From: Burkholderiales bacterium
GTDB taxonomy: Bacteria > Pseudomonadota > Gammaproteobacteria > Burkholderiales > JAEUOS01
Length of the DNA stretch: 64,000 nucleotides
Assembly (NCBI GenBank): GCA_016790635.1
Contig: JAEUOR010000043.1
Span: 32,913-96,912, forward strand
Direction of reading: 5' to 3'
Positions 27,606 to 37,800 of this stretch are shown here, piece by piece (the first letter of the stretch is position 1; each line of letters opens with the position of its first letter). Made by a program: the position numbers and the translations under genes. The notes under the pieces were generated by a model. The model saw only the letters and a list, made by a program, of their open reading frames with translations, was not told the origin of the DNA and did no database searches.

Positions 27606-28412
27606 TCAGACCATCCGCATGCGCACCGCGCCGATGCCGTCAAGCGCGAACGCGACCTCGTCGTCGGGTGCCGGAAAGCGCGTCGTCACCAGACTTCCGG
27701 TGATCACGAAATCACCCACGGACAGCCCGCGGCCACGCGCGGCCAGGTGAGCCGCGATCCACAGCATCGCATCCAGCGGATGGCCGAGCACATCGCGCCC
27801 CTGGCCGCGCCCGACTTCCCGCCCGCCGATGCTGGCGATGCCGACCAGCGCATCGCTGTCGATGACCTGCCAGCCGCTGCGCCACTCACCCAGGACGACA
27901 CCGTGATTCCAGGCGTTGTCGGCGGCGAGGGTGACCAGGGTGGACCCGTCATCGTCGGCAAATTGCCGATAGTCGGCGCCGCCATCGTCGATCAGTTCAA
28001 AGGCCGGCGCGATCGCATCGATGTGCTGCGCCATGGCCTCCCGCGACCCAGGGGGCGCAGCCGGATCAGTCGCGCGACCGATGCGAAACGCGATCTCGCA
28101 CTCGAAGCCCAGGTGCACAGCATGCGCGAGGGCGATCGCGGCCGGCGAGCGGTCCACCCGGCTTTCCAGCACCTGGCCGGCGATCGAGTCGTCAAAGCCG
28201 ACCATGCGTCGCATCTGCGGTGTGGTGAGTGCGATCTTGTAGCCCGCGACCCGGTCACCGTCGGCGCACCAGTGGCGCACAAGTGCGTCCTGGACCGCAT
28301 AGGCCTCGGCAACGCCCGCCGGCCGCAGTTCGCCCGGCAGCGGGGCGTAACCCGCCCGCTGCGTGTGGCGCTGCGCCAGCCATCGTGCCGCGTCATCAAT
28401 CCTGGCTTGCAT
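27606..28412 (-). CDS. 2-oxopent-4-enoate hydratase/decarboxylase family (MhpD/FAH-like)
   Basis: 268 residues. AYAVQDALVRHW, GYKIALTTPQM, LGFECEIAFRIG and APAFELIDDGG are hallmarks of the meta-cleavage hydratase/oxalocrotonate-decarboxylase branch of the FAH superfamily, and ISIGGREVGRGQGRDVLGHP-like sequence follows. Adds water to a 2-hydroxydienoate or decarboxylates it, with Mg. Sole member of an aromatic meta pathway in the window. ATG 28412 follows GGTGAACA. Confidence 0.85.
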   Translation of the reverse strand: MQARIDDAARWLAQRHTQRAGYAPLPGELRPAGVAEAYAVQDALVRHWCADGDRVAGYKIALTTPQMRRMVGFDDSIAGQVLESRVDRSPAAIALAHAVHLGFECEIAFRIGRATDPAAPPGSREAMAQHIDAIAPAFELIDDGGADYRQFADDDGSTLVTLAADNAWNHGVVLGEWRSGWQVIDSDALVGIASIGGREVGRGQGRDVLGHPLDAMLWIAAHLAARGRGLSVGDFVITGSLVTTRFPAPDDEVAFALDGIGAVRMRMV

Positions 28413-28459
28413 TGTTCACCTCCGCACGTCGCATTATCGTCGCTGGCCGCGTTCAGGCC

Positions 28460-29386
28460 ATGCTGAGCAATCCGCGCCGCGGCTTTGGCGTTGCCTGCAT
28501 GATCGGCGCAGGCCTGTGCTGGAGCCTGGGCGGGTTGATCGTGCGCGCCTTCGAGACATCGGACACCTGGCTGATCGTCTTCTGGCGCTCGGTCTTCATG
28601 GCGCTCTTCGTCGCCGTCCTCCTGCTCCTGCGCGCACCCCAATCAGCACTGGCGCGTGTGCGCGGCGTCGGCCGCGCCGGTGTCGCCGCAGCCGCCTGCC
28701 TGGCGGTGCAGATCTGGTTCTTCATCCTCGCGCTCACCCTCACGTCGACGGCCAACACCTTCGTGCTCATGAGCGTCGCCCCCCTGATGACCGCGGTGGT
28801 GGGCCGTGTCGCGCTGGGCGAGCGCGTCGCGCCGCTCACCTGGGCCGCGATCGCGGTGGCGTTGGCGGGCATCGTCATCATGTTCGGCGCCGACTTTGGT
28901 ACCGGCGCCGGGGGTCACTGGCTCGGCAACCTGCTGGCCCTGGGCATCCCGTTCGCCTATGCCGTGCAGATCGTCTTCGTGCGGCGCATCACGGGGCCGA
29001 CCGCCGCCCCACCCGATCTCATGCCGGTGATCCTCATCGGTGGGATCTTTGCCGCGACGCCAGCCGCGTTCCTTGCCGGGAGCCTGGCCGTGGGCGGCAC
29101 GGACCTGGCCTTGCTGGCATTGATGGGCTGTGTGCAACTGGGCCTCGGCTGCTATCTCATGACCCTGGCTGTCCCGCACCTGCGCGCGGCAGAGATCGGC
29201 CTGTTAAGCCTGATCGAACCCATCCTGGCGCCGGTCTGGGTGTGGCTGGGCGTGGGAGAGGAGCCAGGCATTGCCGCCCTGACCGGGGGTGCACTCATCC
29301 TGGGCGCGATGTTCGTCAACGGCTACCTGACCTTGAAGCGCGAGACCGCGCCACGGCAATCGGCGACTTCGAGTCGCGCCGGCTAG
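28460..29386 (+). CDS. EamA/DMT-family transporter
   Basis: 308 residues, ten hydrophobic helices in two EamA halves (FGVACMIGAGLCWSLGGLIV at the start; LLSLIEPILAPVWVWLGVGE in the second half). Inner-membrane permease, probably for an organic metabolite. ATG 28460 lies just after the Arg-rich end of the noncoding spacer. Its TAG and the stop of the opposing transporter share CTAG, an end-to-end overlap of four bases. Confidence 0.83.
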   Translation: MLSNPRRGFGVACMIGAGLCWSLGGLIVRAFETSDTWLIVFWRSVFMALFVAVLLLLRAPQSALARVRGVGRAGVAAAACLAVQIWFFILALTLTSTANTFVLMSVAPLMTAVVGRVALGERVAPLTWAAIAVALAGIVIMFGADFGTGAGGHWLGNLLALGIPFAYAVQIVFVRRITGPTAAPPDLMPVILIGGIFAATPAAFLAGSLAVGGTDLALLALMGCVQLGLGCYLMTLAVPHLRAAEIGLLSLIEPILAPVWVWLGVGEEPGIAALTGGALILGAMFVNGYLTLKRETAPRQSATSSRAG

Positions 29387-30303
29387 GATGCCGCGCGCGT
29401 CCGGCGCGCCTCGATCAGGTTGTTCGCGACCAGCGCCGACACCACCATCGCCGCGCCGAGCCACTCGATGGGTAATGGAGCCAATCCCCGCCAGACATCG
29501 ATCGCGAAGACCAGCACGGGCGTGGCATTGCCGATCAGGAGCGCGTTGACCGCACCCAGGCGCGCCACGCCCACGGTAAACATGAGTATTGCGCCATAGA
29601 AGCAGACCACGGCGATATAGACGATGGCCCACAACTCACCCATGACCTCGGCGCGCGTCGGGATCCGCGCGAGGTCCAGCGGCACGAGCAGCGCGGTCAG
29701 AATCACGATGCCGGCGGTCCCCGCCAGCGCGCACAGCGTGGTGTACTTGAGGGGAGAAAATCCCGGCAGGCGCGCTGCCCCCAGGGTGTAGACCACCCAG
29801 CCTGCCGCCCCGAGCAAGGCCATCGCATCGCCGGTCGCCGACCCGCCAGCCAACGCCGCCATCGGATCCCCGCGGGTGATCATCAAGGCGGCGCCGACAA
29901 ACGCAATGCCGATGCAGGCCAGCACGGGTGGTGTCGGTGCGCGCCCGTGACGCGCCCACATCCAGAACGCAATGATCATTGGCTGCAGCGACATGATCAC
30001 CGCCACGTGCGCGGGCGTCGTGTAGTAAAGCGCCCAGAAGACGAATATGCCGAAGACGGTGAACCCGCACACGCCGTGCCAGACGACGGCACCGGCGCGC
30101 CCTCCCAGGTCGAAGCCCGCGCGGCCCTCGCGCCAGGCCAGGGTGGCCACGAAGAGCGAGCAGCCGATCAGGTAACGCAGGATCGCGAAGCTGTACTGGT
30201 CGATCGAGCGCAGGACTTCCTGGGACAACGGCATCTGCGTCGCCCACACGACGACCACGCAGACCATGCCGATGGTCGCCGGCCCGCGCGCGGCGCTGGT
30301 CAT
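29383..30303 (-). CDS. EamA/DMT-family transporter
   Basis: 306 residues with about ten helices in two EamA repeats (GMVCVVVVWATQMPLSQEVL, YYTTPAHVAVIMSLQPMIIA, NALLIGNATPVLVFAIDVW). Start ATG 30303 chosen because the hydrophobic family N-terminus begins 10 residues later; upstream sequence is Arg/Ala-rich and not family-like. Not closely similar to the convergent transporter beside it. Substrate unknown. Confidence 0.82.
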   Translation of the reverse strand: MTSAARGPATIGMVCVVVVWATQMPLSQEVLRSIDQYSFAILRYLIGCSLFVATLAWREGRAGFDLGGRAGAVVWHGVCGFTVFGIFVFWALYYTTPAHVAVIMSLQPMIIAFWMWARHGRAPTPPVLACIGIAFVGAALMITRGDPMAALAGGSATGDAMALLGAAGWVVYTLGAARLPGFSPLKYTTLCALAGTAGIVILTALLVPLDLARIPTRAEVMGELWAIVYIAVVCFYGAILMFTVGVARLGAVNALLIGNATPVLVFAIDVWRGLAPLPIEWLGAAMVVSALVANNLIEARRTRAAS

Positions 30304-30364
30304 GGGCGCGGACTCGCCGCGGCGTGGCGGACACGGCGTCCCGGCCGCGCCCGCCGCGGCACGC

Positions 30365-31993
30365 TCACGCGGTCGGCAACCTGTGGCTGCCGAACTGCTC
30401 GCGCAACTTGGTCTTGAGCATCTTTCCGGTCGCACCGAGCGGGATCGCATCGGTGAACACCACGTCGTCAGGCAGCCACCACTTGGCGATCTTGCCGTCG
30501 TAGAAACCGAGCAGTTCCTCGCGCGTCACCTGCGCGCCAGGTTTCCTGACCACGATCAGGAGAGGCCGCTCGTCCCACTTGGGATGCGCGACACCGATCA
30601 CCGCGGCCTGCAGCACGGCCGGATGGGCCACCGCAATGTTCTCCAGGTCGATCGAACTGATCCATTCGCCGCCCGACTTGATGACGTCCTTGCTGCGGTC
30701 GGTGATGGTCATGAAACCGTCGGGACTGATGGTCGCCACGTCGCCGGTCGGGAACCAGCCATCGACCAGCGGATCGCCCCCCTCGCCTTTGAAGTAGCCC
30801 TTGACCACCCACGGCCCGCGCACCAGGAGGTTGCCGAAGGACTTGCCGTCCCAGGGCAACTCCTGGCCGTCGTCGCCGACGATCTTCATGTCGACCCCGT
30901 AGACAGCCCGCCCCTGCGTGACTTCGATGCCGAACTGCTCGTCCTTGGTCAAGCCCAGATGCTTGGTCTTCAAGTTGCAGACCGTTCCCAGGGGCGACAT
31001 CTCGGTCATGCCCCAGGCGTGCAGGACACGCACCCCGTAGTCGTCCTGGAAGGCCTTGATCATCGCCGGAGGACAGGAGGAACCACCGATCACGGTGCGC
31101 GAGAGCGTCGAGAAGCGCAGGTTGTTCTGCTTCACATAAGCAAGCAGTCCCTGCCAGACCGTCGGCACACCGGCCGAGAAGGTGACCTTCTCGGTCTCGA
31201 AGAGGTCATGCAGGCTCTTGCCGTCGAGCTGCGGCCCCGGGAATACCAGCTTCGCGCCGACCAGCGGGCACGAATACGCAAGCCCCCAGGCGTTGACATG
31301 GAACATCGGCACCACCGGAAGGATCGCGTCGCGCGCCGAGCAATCCAGGGTATCCGGCAACGCCGAAGCGTACGCATGCAGGATGGTCGAGCGATGGGTG
31401 TAGAGCGCGCCCTTCGGGTTGCCTGTGGTGCCCGAGGTGTAGCACAGCGACGACGCGGTGTTCTCGTCGAATGTGGGCCACTCGAACCCGTCCGACTCGC
31501 GCTCCAGGAGATCCTCGTAGCACAGCAGTCCCGCGACCTTGCTGGACGCAGGCATGTGCGCGCGGTCGGTCATGGCGACGAAGCCCTTGCAGGTGCGCAT
31601 GTGCGGCGCCACGGCCTCGATGATCGGCAGGAAAGTCAAGTCGAAGAACAGCAGCTTGTCTTCGGCATGGTTGGCGATCCAGGCGATCTGCTCGGGGTGC
31701 AGGCGGGGATTGATCGTGTGCATCACCGCGCCGATGCCGGAAATGCCGTAATAGAGCTCGAAGTGCCGGTAGCCGTTCCAGGCCAGCGTGCCTACCCGGT
31801 CCGAAAAACCGACGCCCAGTGCCCCCAGGGCGCGCGCCAGGCGTCCGGCGCGGCGATGGGCATCGGCATAGGTATAGCGGTGTATCGATCCTTCGACCGT
31901 ACGCGAGACGATCTCGGTATCGGCGTGATGCCGCGCGGCGTGCGCAAGCACCGACGAAATCAAGAGCGGCTGGTCTTGCATGATGCCCAACAT
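30365..31993 (-). CDS. Acyl-CoA ligase, DmdB/AlkK-like
   Basis: 542 residues. AMP-binding motif [34 protein letters not shown] and a C-terminal lid with [11 protein letters not shown] (catalytic Lys). Activates a medium/long-chain or methylthio-propionate acid to its CoA thioester, feeding beta-oxidation. ATG 31993 is preferred over in-frame GTG 31999 because AGGAGG lies 7 bases upstream. A TATAAT at 32031-32026 may be its -10, without a good -35. Confidence 0.88.
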   Translation of the reverse strand: MLGIMQDQPLLISSVLAHAARHHADTEIVSRTVEGSIHRYTYADAHRRAGRLARALGALGVGFSDRVGTLAWNGYRHFELYYGISGIGAVMHTINPRLHPEQIAWIANHAEDKLLFFDLTFLPIIEAVAPHMRTCKGFVAMTDRAHMPASSKVAGLLCYEDLLERESDGFEWPTFDENTASSLCYTSGTTGNPKGALYTHRSTILHAYASALPDTLDCSARDAILPVVPMFHVNAWGLAYSCPLVGAKLVFPGPQLDGKSLHDLFETEKVTFSAGVPTVWQGLLAYVKQNNLRFSTLSRTVIGGSSCPPAMIKAFQDDYGVRVLHAWGMTEMSPLGTVCNLKTKHLGLTKDEQFGIEVTQGRAVYGVDMKIVGDDGQELPWDGKSFGNLLVRGPWVVKGYFKGEGGDPLVDGWFPTGDVATISPDGFMTITDRSKDVIKSGGEWISSIDLENIAVAHPAVLQAAVIGVAHPKWDERPLLIVVRKPGAQVTREELLGFYDGKIAKWWLPDDVVFTDAIPLGATGKMLKTKLREQFGSHRLPTA

Positions 31994-32144
31994 CTTCACG
32001 CCTCCTGGCAGTATCCGGGGCGCGGATTATAGGCGGGCTGCAGCAGGCGCGGCCGGTACGCAGCCAGGGGAGAAAACACGCGCGGCGGGAACAGCGGCGG
32101 CCGGGCACTCCGGGCGCCGACAGGCGGCGCGCCGCGGGGGCCGC

Positions 32145-32798
32145 CTAGCGGCCGGCGACCCAGGCGGCCAGTTCGCGCACTTCCTGGCTGTTCGGCGCCC
32201 GCTCCTGCATCGTCTTGACGACGACGCGCATGTCCTCGTACAGCATCTGGCTGTCCAGGACGGTGTAGAGATAGAGTTCGGGAGTGATGTCGTCTGGGGC
32301 CGCGCTGGCACGCCATGACTCGTAGAGTTTTCTCGCCTGGGCAACCTCGGCAGCCTGCGCGGCCGAAAGCTGCTGGCCCTTGACACCACGCACGGTGACG
32401 CCGCCGGCCCGGCCCAGCTTGGCGATCTGGATCACTTCAGCGGTCTGGGCCAGCTTTGCCGGCGCGCCACCCGGAACCTGCGAAACCTGCGGTGTCCCTG
32501 AGGTCGCGTCGCCCTGCTTCAAACCGGCCTTGAACGACGCCGGGCCCTTCCAGGTTTCCTGGCGTCCGCCATCGAAATAGACCACCCGCAAGAGCGCGCC
32601 GTCAGGCACCACGAACCGGTCTCCGTCACGCACCTTCATGAATGCGCTGGCTTTGGCGGCGGCGCCGCCGCCCTGATACGAGACATCGCCCTGCAACTGG
32701 TTGACCAGGCCCACGTCGGCCGCAGCCATGACCGCCGGTGCGAACGCAAGAACGCCTGCCGACGTCAAAAAGGTCAGGTAGTCCAGGAACTTCCTCAT
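32145..32798 (-). CDS. Exported FecR-like small protein
   Basis: 217 residues. Signal peptide (1-27, ends VMAAA) then a FecR-type beta region (about 28-92: LVNQLQGDVSYQGG, VRDGDRFVVPDGALLRVVYF, WKGPASF) and a helical C-terminal part. ATG 32798 is preceded by GGAGA. It follows the CHASE2 cyclase on the same strand with a 171-base gap containing a TTGACA but no matching -10, so co-transcription is likely. Would act in the periplasm; it may be a sensor or partner for the CHASE2 domain (inference). Confidence 0.6.
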   Translation of the reverse strand: MRKFLDYLTFLTSAGVLAFAPAVMAAADVGLVNQLQGDVSYQGGGAAAKASAFMKVRDGDRFVVPDGALLRVVYFDGGRQETWKGPASFKAGLKQGDATSGTPQVSQVPGGAPAKLAQTAEVIQIAKLGRAGGVTVRGVKGQQLSAAQAAEVAQARKLYESWRASAAPDDITPELYLYTVLDSQMLYEDMRVVVKTMQERAPNSQEVRELAAWVAGR

Positions 32799-32969
32799 CG
32801 CTTTTCTCCTCATCCGGGCCAAGCCACAGGGCTTGTACGAACAAGCTTGATTCTCCGCGCAAAAAACCAGGGCCTCAAGGGCAAAATTCACGCTCAATTG
32901 GCCGTTTGGCGGCTAGAAGCGCCCTTTTGGTCAATCTTTGTGTCAAAACGCGCCATGCAAGTTCCGGGG

Positions 32970-34865
32970 TTACCCGCGCGGCAGGATCTCCACGACTTCA
33001 ACCGGCTCGCTGCGCCCCTTGACGGTGACATTGGATGTGCCGCCGGTAGCCACAGCGGCACCGGCGGCTGTGACTGTAGTGCGACTGGCCACGATGGGCC
33101 ACCCCAGTTCCTTGGTCAGGCCCTCCAGTCGGGACGCGATGTTCACGGTGTCGCCGATGATGGTGTACTCGCGCCGCTTCTCCGTGCCGATATTCCCGGA
33201 GATCACGGTGCCTGTGTGCAACCCGATGCCGATGGCGAATTCAGGCAGTCCCCGGTCGGGAAAACGCTCCTGCATCCAGCCACGGAAATGCAGCGCCGCC
33301 TCGTGCATGCCCTGCGCGGCACGCAGCGCGCGCAGGGCATGGTCGGGATACGCGACCGGCGAGCCGAACATCGCCATGACGGCGTCGCCGATGTACTTGT
33401 TGACGTTGCCGCGCTCGGCAAGAATGGGTTCACAGGCGCGAGCGAAGTAGGTGTTGAGCATCTCGACGACTTCATGCGCGCTGAGCTTCTCGGAGATGGT
33501 GGTGAAGCTGCGGATGTCGGAGAAGAGCACCGTCACCGTCATCTCCTCGCCCTTCAGGTCGATGCGATCGCCATCGCCCCGGTTGGCGATGAGGAGGTCG
33601 ACGACCTCGGCGGACACATAGGAGCCGAACATGTTGCGCAGGTTGCGGCGCGCCCGCTCCTCCCCGGTCAGGCGCAAGGCCAGGGACAGCAGGAAGGCAA
33701 GCAGGATCGCCGCCTGCATGGCCGAGGTCGGCACGATGCGGTCGTGGCCAAAGGACAGGTAGGACAGGAGCGTGATCAACAGCGCCAGCCCCAACCCGAT
33801 GAGCCCGGCGGAAAGGGGATGGCGGCGCAGGAACAACCAGGACGCCAGCGCCGCCGTCGCGAGGATGGCGAGAGCGATCGCCGGCGCCGGAAACTCGCGC
33901 GGGTAGCGTCCGGAAAGCAGGGTTTCGACGATGTTCGCATGCACTTCGCCGCCGGTCATCTGGGTGCGCTCGAAGCCGATCAGGCCGCGCGAATACGGTG
34001 TCAGGTGGGTGTCCTGCAGGCTCGAGGAGTCATGCGCGGTGATGATCACGACGCGCCCGGCCAGCGCCTTGACTTCCGGCAGCGACAGCGCACCCGGATC
34101 CAGGAGGCGCGCCATCGATACCCGCGGTATCGTGTCCGATGGGCCGACGAATCCGATGGTGCGCGACGACAGCGCGCGGGGCACGCTTTCGCCGCCGATC
34201 TGCCAGCTTGCAGCTGTCGCATCCTGGCCGGCGGCGCGCAGCGCGAGCTGGGTCGAAAAGCCGATGCCCGGCAGGTTTGGCTCGGTGAGCAGCACCGGGA
34301 AAAAACGTCGCACGATCGAATCCGGGTCCGGGAACAGATTGGCCAGCCCGACATCCCCTAGTTGACCGGGCAGCAGGTAGTAGTGTTCCGGCGGCGGCAG
34401 GACCAGCTGCGAATCACCGCGCGAATTCTGGATCAGGTGTCCGACCAGCACCTTGCCGCCGGCAGCCAGGCGCTCGCGAAACGCACTGTCATAGGTGCGA
34501 CTGACCTGGGTATCAGGCAGGTCGAGGCGCTTCAGCCATGTCTCGGCGGAGGTCGCGTAGACGAAGTCCAGGCCGATGACCTTGGCGCCCGCGTCTTCCA
34601 GGACTTTCATGGCCTGCGCGAAATGCGGCTGCCAGAACGCCAGCGGGTCGTCCTTGAGCTTCAGGAAGGTGTCGTCGTCGACCGAAGCGATCGCGACATG
34701 CTGGGCATCGCGCCGCTTGCCGGCAAGGTGATGCCAGGCGTCGTAGTAGAAGTCGTCAAAACCGCTGGTCAGGCCCTGCCAGTGGGCCGCACCGGCGACC
34801 AGCGCGCTGACAAGCGCAACCGCAAGGAAGCGCTGCACCCGCCGCAAGGCCGCGCCGCGCTTCAA
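32970..34865 (-). CDS. CHASE2-domain adenylate/guanylate cyclase
   Basis: 631 residues. An N-terminal helix, then an extracytoplasmic CHASE2 sensor (about 33-325, GFDDFYYDAWHHLAGK, GGEVHANIVETLLSGRYP), three membrane helices (about 328-400) and a class III cyclase domain (about 440-625). Metal aspartates are D450 (VLFSDIRSF) and D494 (NKYIGDAVMAMFG), and GDTVNIASRLE is present; this pattern fits adenylate cyclase, but cAMP versus cGMP is not certain. Start TTG 34865 overlaps the CHAT stop (TTGA), so it is coupled to that gene. Confidence 0.9.
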   Translation of the reverse strand: MKRGAALRRVQRFLAVALVSALVAGAAHWQGLTSGFDDFYYDAWHHLAGKRRDAQHVAIASVDDDTFLKLKDDPLAFWQPHFAQAMKVLEDAGAKVIGLDFVYATSAETWLKRLDLPDTQVSRTYDSAFRERLAAGGKVLVGHLIQNSRGDSQLVLPPPEHYYLLPGQLGDVGLANLFPDPDSIVRRFFPVLLTEPNLPGIGFSTQLALRAAGQDATAASWQIGGESVPRALSSRTIGFVGPSDTIPRVSMARLLDPGALSLPEVKALAGRVVIITAHDSSSLQDTHLTPYSRGLIGFERTQMTGGEVHANIVETLLSGRYPREFPAPAIALAILATAALASWLFLRRHPLSAGLIGLGLALLITLLSYLSFGHDRIVPTSAMQAAILLAFLLSLALRLTGEERARRNLRNMFGSYVSAEVVDLLIANRGDGDRIDLKGEEMTVTVLFSDIRSFTTISEKLSAHEVVEMLNTYFARACEPILAERGNVNKYIGDAVMAMFGSPVAYPDHALRALRAAQGMHEAALHFRGWMQERFPDRGLPEFAIGIGLHTGTVISGNIGTEKRREYTIIGDTVNIASRLEGLTKELGWPIVASRTTVTAAGAAVATGGTSNVTVKGRSEPVEVVEILPRG

Positions 34866-37800
34866 TCGCCCACCACCACGAAAGGGGACCAGAAGAACGG
34901 GTGCGAGCGCGAGAAACTGCGCCCGCCGGCACTGAAACTGGTGCCGGCCAAGGCCTGGCGCGCCTCCGCCAGCGCCTCGCTCGCGCCGCGGCCCTCCTTG
35001 AGGCCCTTGAACGATCCAGTCACCAGCGCCTGCGTGGCGTTGCTCTCGACCGCCCAGTGACTCACCATGAGGCGCCGCGCGCCCGCGTACATGAACGCCC
35101 GCGTGAGGCCGGCAAAGCCCTCGCCGTTGTTGCTTGCGCTGACCTCACCGGCCGTGTTGCAGGCCGAAAGCACGACCAGTTCGGCGGACAGTTCAAGATC
35201 TTCGATGACTTCCTTCATCGAAAGCAGCCCGTCCTCGCCGTCCAGATCGCCGGTGAGGGTCAGCGCCAGGGCCGGCTGCGCAAGGCTCGCGCTGCCAGGG
35301 CGTTGACCGGCATCACCGAAATCGAGGTTCTGCAAGAAGTCCGATCCCAGGAAACCATGGGTCGCGAACAGCACGTAGCGTGCATCGCGCAGCACGCCTG
35401 ACTTGGCGCGTTTCTCCTGCGCCTCGCGCCGGGCGAGCACGAGTGACGGTTCCCCGACCAATGCCGCCGCCTCGCGCGCCTCCTGCGCCGTCTCCGGCAG
35501 GCGCGGAATGCGCGGCTCGGCGCCCTGCGCCAGGGCACCCAGGAGCGTGCGCGTCTGCGGGTTGTACGGGGCGGGCTCGCCGGCTTCCGGCCCGAAGATC
35601 GCATCGGCGAAGGCCACCAGTTGCCGCGCGTGGCTGCCGGCGGCGCGCGCGTGGGTGCGCTGAGATGCCAGGGCGGCCAGGGATGGGAGGTAACTGAACC
35701 GATGCGCGAGCCCGGCAAACGGCAACCCGGCATACTCCGCCAGGAAGGGACGCGCCGGGCTGCCGTCGGAAGCGGCGCGGGCAATGTCAAAGCGGCTCTT
35801 CTCGGCATCGCCGTAGCGGGTCAGCAGCAGTTCCAGCGGCAGCGAGTAGAGCGGCCCATCGGCCACCACCAGCACCTGTGACGCGCCGGCAAGCTCGCCC
35901 GCCACCGGTGCCACGAGGTCGCGGTAGAGCCCGGCCAGGACCGCCGGATCGACCTGGCGCAGCACGATTGGCGGGTCGCCCTGCGCGATGCGTTCCATGG
36001 GCCGGCGCACCTGCGAAACGCGGCGCGCCAGTTCTTCGCGGGGCAGGGCCACGCGCACCATGCGCAGGCGCTCGCGGGTGACCGCGAAGACCAGCGCCTC
36101 GTTGGCGAGAAAAGCGAAACTCAGCAACGCTTCCCCGGGCTTGAGCAATTGGCCTTGCAGCATGTCCGCGGTGACGGGGCGCGGATTGGCCAGTTCCATG
36201 TAGCGGGGATAATCCCGCCAGAGGCCATCCTCCACGCGGCGCAACTCATCCTCGGCGGCCTTCAGTTCTGCCCCCAGGCGCGCGCGTTGCGATCCTGCGC
36301 CGCCCTGCGTCTCCGCGACTGATAGCCAGGCCAGGCGCAGGCTGGCGACCCGCTCCTGCAAGTCTTCGCGGCTCTTGCGCGCCGCCGCAAACGCGGGCTC
36401 GCCGGAAAAGCGCGCCACGTCGGCCTGGCGCAGCATCTCGGAGAAGACCCGCGACTGGCTGCGCGAGGCGACCGCGAGGGCCTCGCGGTCGAACCCCCCG
36501 GCAGGGGTGGCCGCATGCAGCGTGGCAAGGATACGCATCAGTTCGCGATACACATAGGCAAAACGACCGAGAAAAGCCTGGCGCGCCGCCTCCGACTGGC
36601 CGCGCGTCTGCGCGTACAACGTATCAAGGGCGTCGACAGCCTCCCGGTAATAGGGCAGCGCTTCGCGCAGGCGGCCGCGACGCGACAGGCTGTATGCCAT
36701 GCTGCTGGCATTGACCAGAATCTCCCTGGGGACCCCGGACTCGCGGGCGATGCCGACGGCGCGCGCGTACACGGCCTCGGCCTCGCCGCTGCGTCCCTGG
36801 CGGTCGAGCGTGATGGCCAGCGTGGTGAGCATGCTGGCCGTATCCGGATGCATGCCGCCCAGCGACTTCTCCGCAATCGCGATCGCCCGCTGGTGCAGCG
36901 GCACAGCCTCGTCGAAGCGGCCACGGCCGGCCAAGAGCACCGCCAGGTTGTTGACCGTTGCCGCCGTCGCCGGGTTGCCCTCGCCGGCGCGTTCCTGGAT
37001 CGCCAGCGCGCGGCGGTAAAGGGCCTCGGTTTCGGTCGCGGCGCGGAACTCGCTGAACTGCCCCCGCAGGCGGCGCTCCGGCGGGGCGTTGCGATCGTCC
37101 TGGCGACTCTGCTCGAACAGCGCATTGGCGACATTGTTGAGGCTGATCGCGACATCCGGGTGGTCGCGACCGAGCACCTTTTCGCGCGCCGCCAGGACTC
37201 CTCGAAACAGTTTCTCGGCCTCGCCAAACTTGCCCTGCATGAGCATGACGTTGCCCAGGTTGGTGCGCGTGGCCAGCGTGGTCGGATGCTCCGGACCAAG
37301 CTGGCCCTCGTGCACCGCGAGGGCCCGCCGATGCAGCGACTCGGCACCGGCGAAATCACCGCGCGCCCGGGAATCCTCTGCCTGGGCTGCCATGAGCGCG
37401 GCGTCGGCGATCGCCCCGCCGGTGGACCCGCCCGGACTGCCCGGCCGGACCGGCCCGGGCTTGGCGCCGGCCGCCGCAAGCTGGCCACTGCGGCCAAGAC
37501 GATCCAGCACCCGGGCCAGATTGGCGAGCGTGACCGCGGTATCGGGGTGATCGCGCCCCTGGGATTTCTCCTTGATCGCCAGCGAGCGTCGCAGCAGCAA
37601 TTCGGCGGCGGGAAAGTTCCCCTGACGCTCGACTACCAGCCCGAGGTTGTTGAGCATTGCACCAACGAATTCATGGTCAGCACCCAGGCGCGCCTCATAG
37701 ATGCCGACCGCCTCGCGAAAGCTGGCCTCGGCGCCTGCCAGGTTGTTGTTGCGCAGCTGTGCGGCGCCCAAGGTCGACTGGCTGGCCGCCACGTTGGGAT

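Noticed and set aside
32799..32969. Promoter for the FecR-like gene
   Set aside because: A TTGACA is present on the minus strand but no -10 stands at proper distance.
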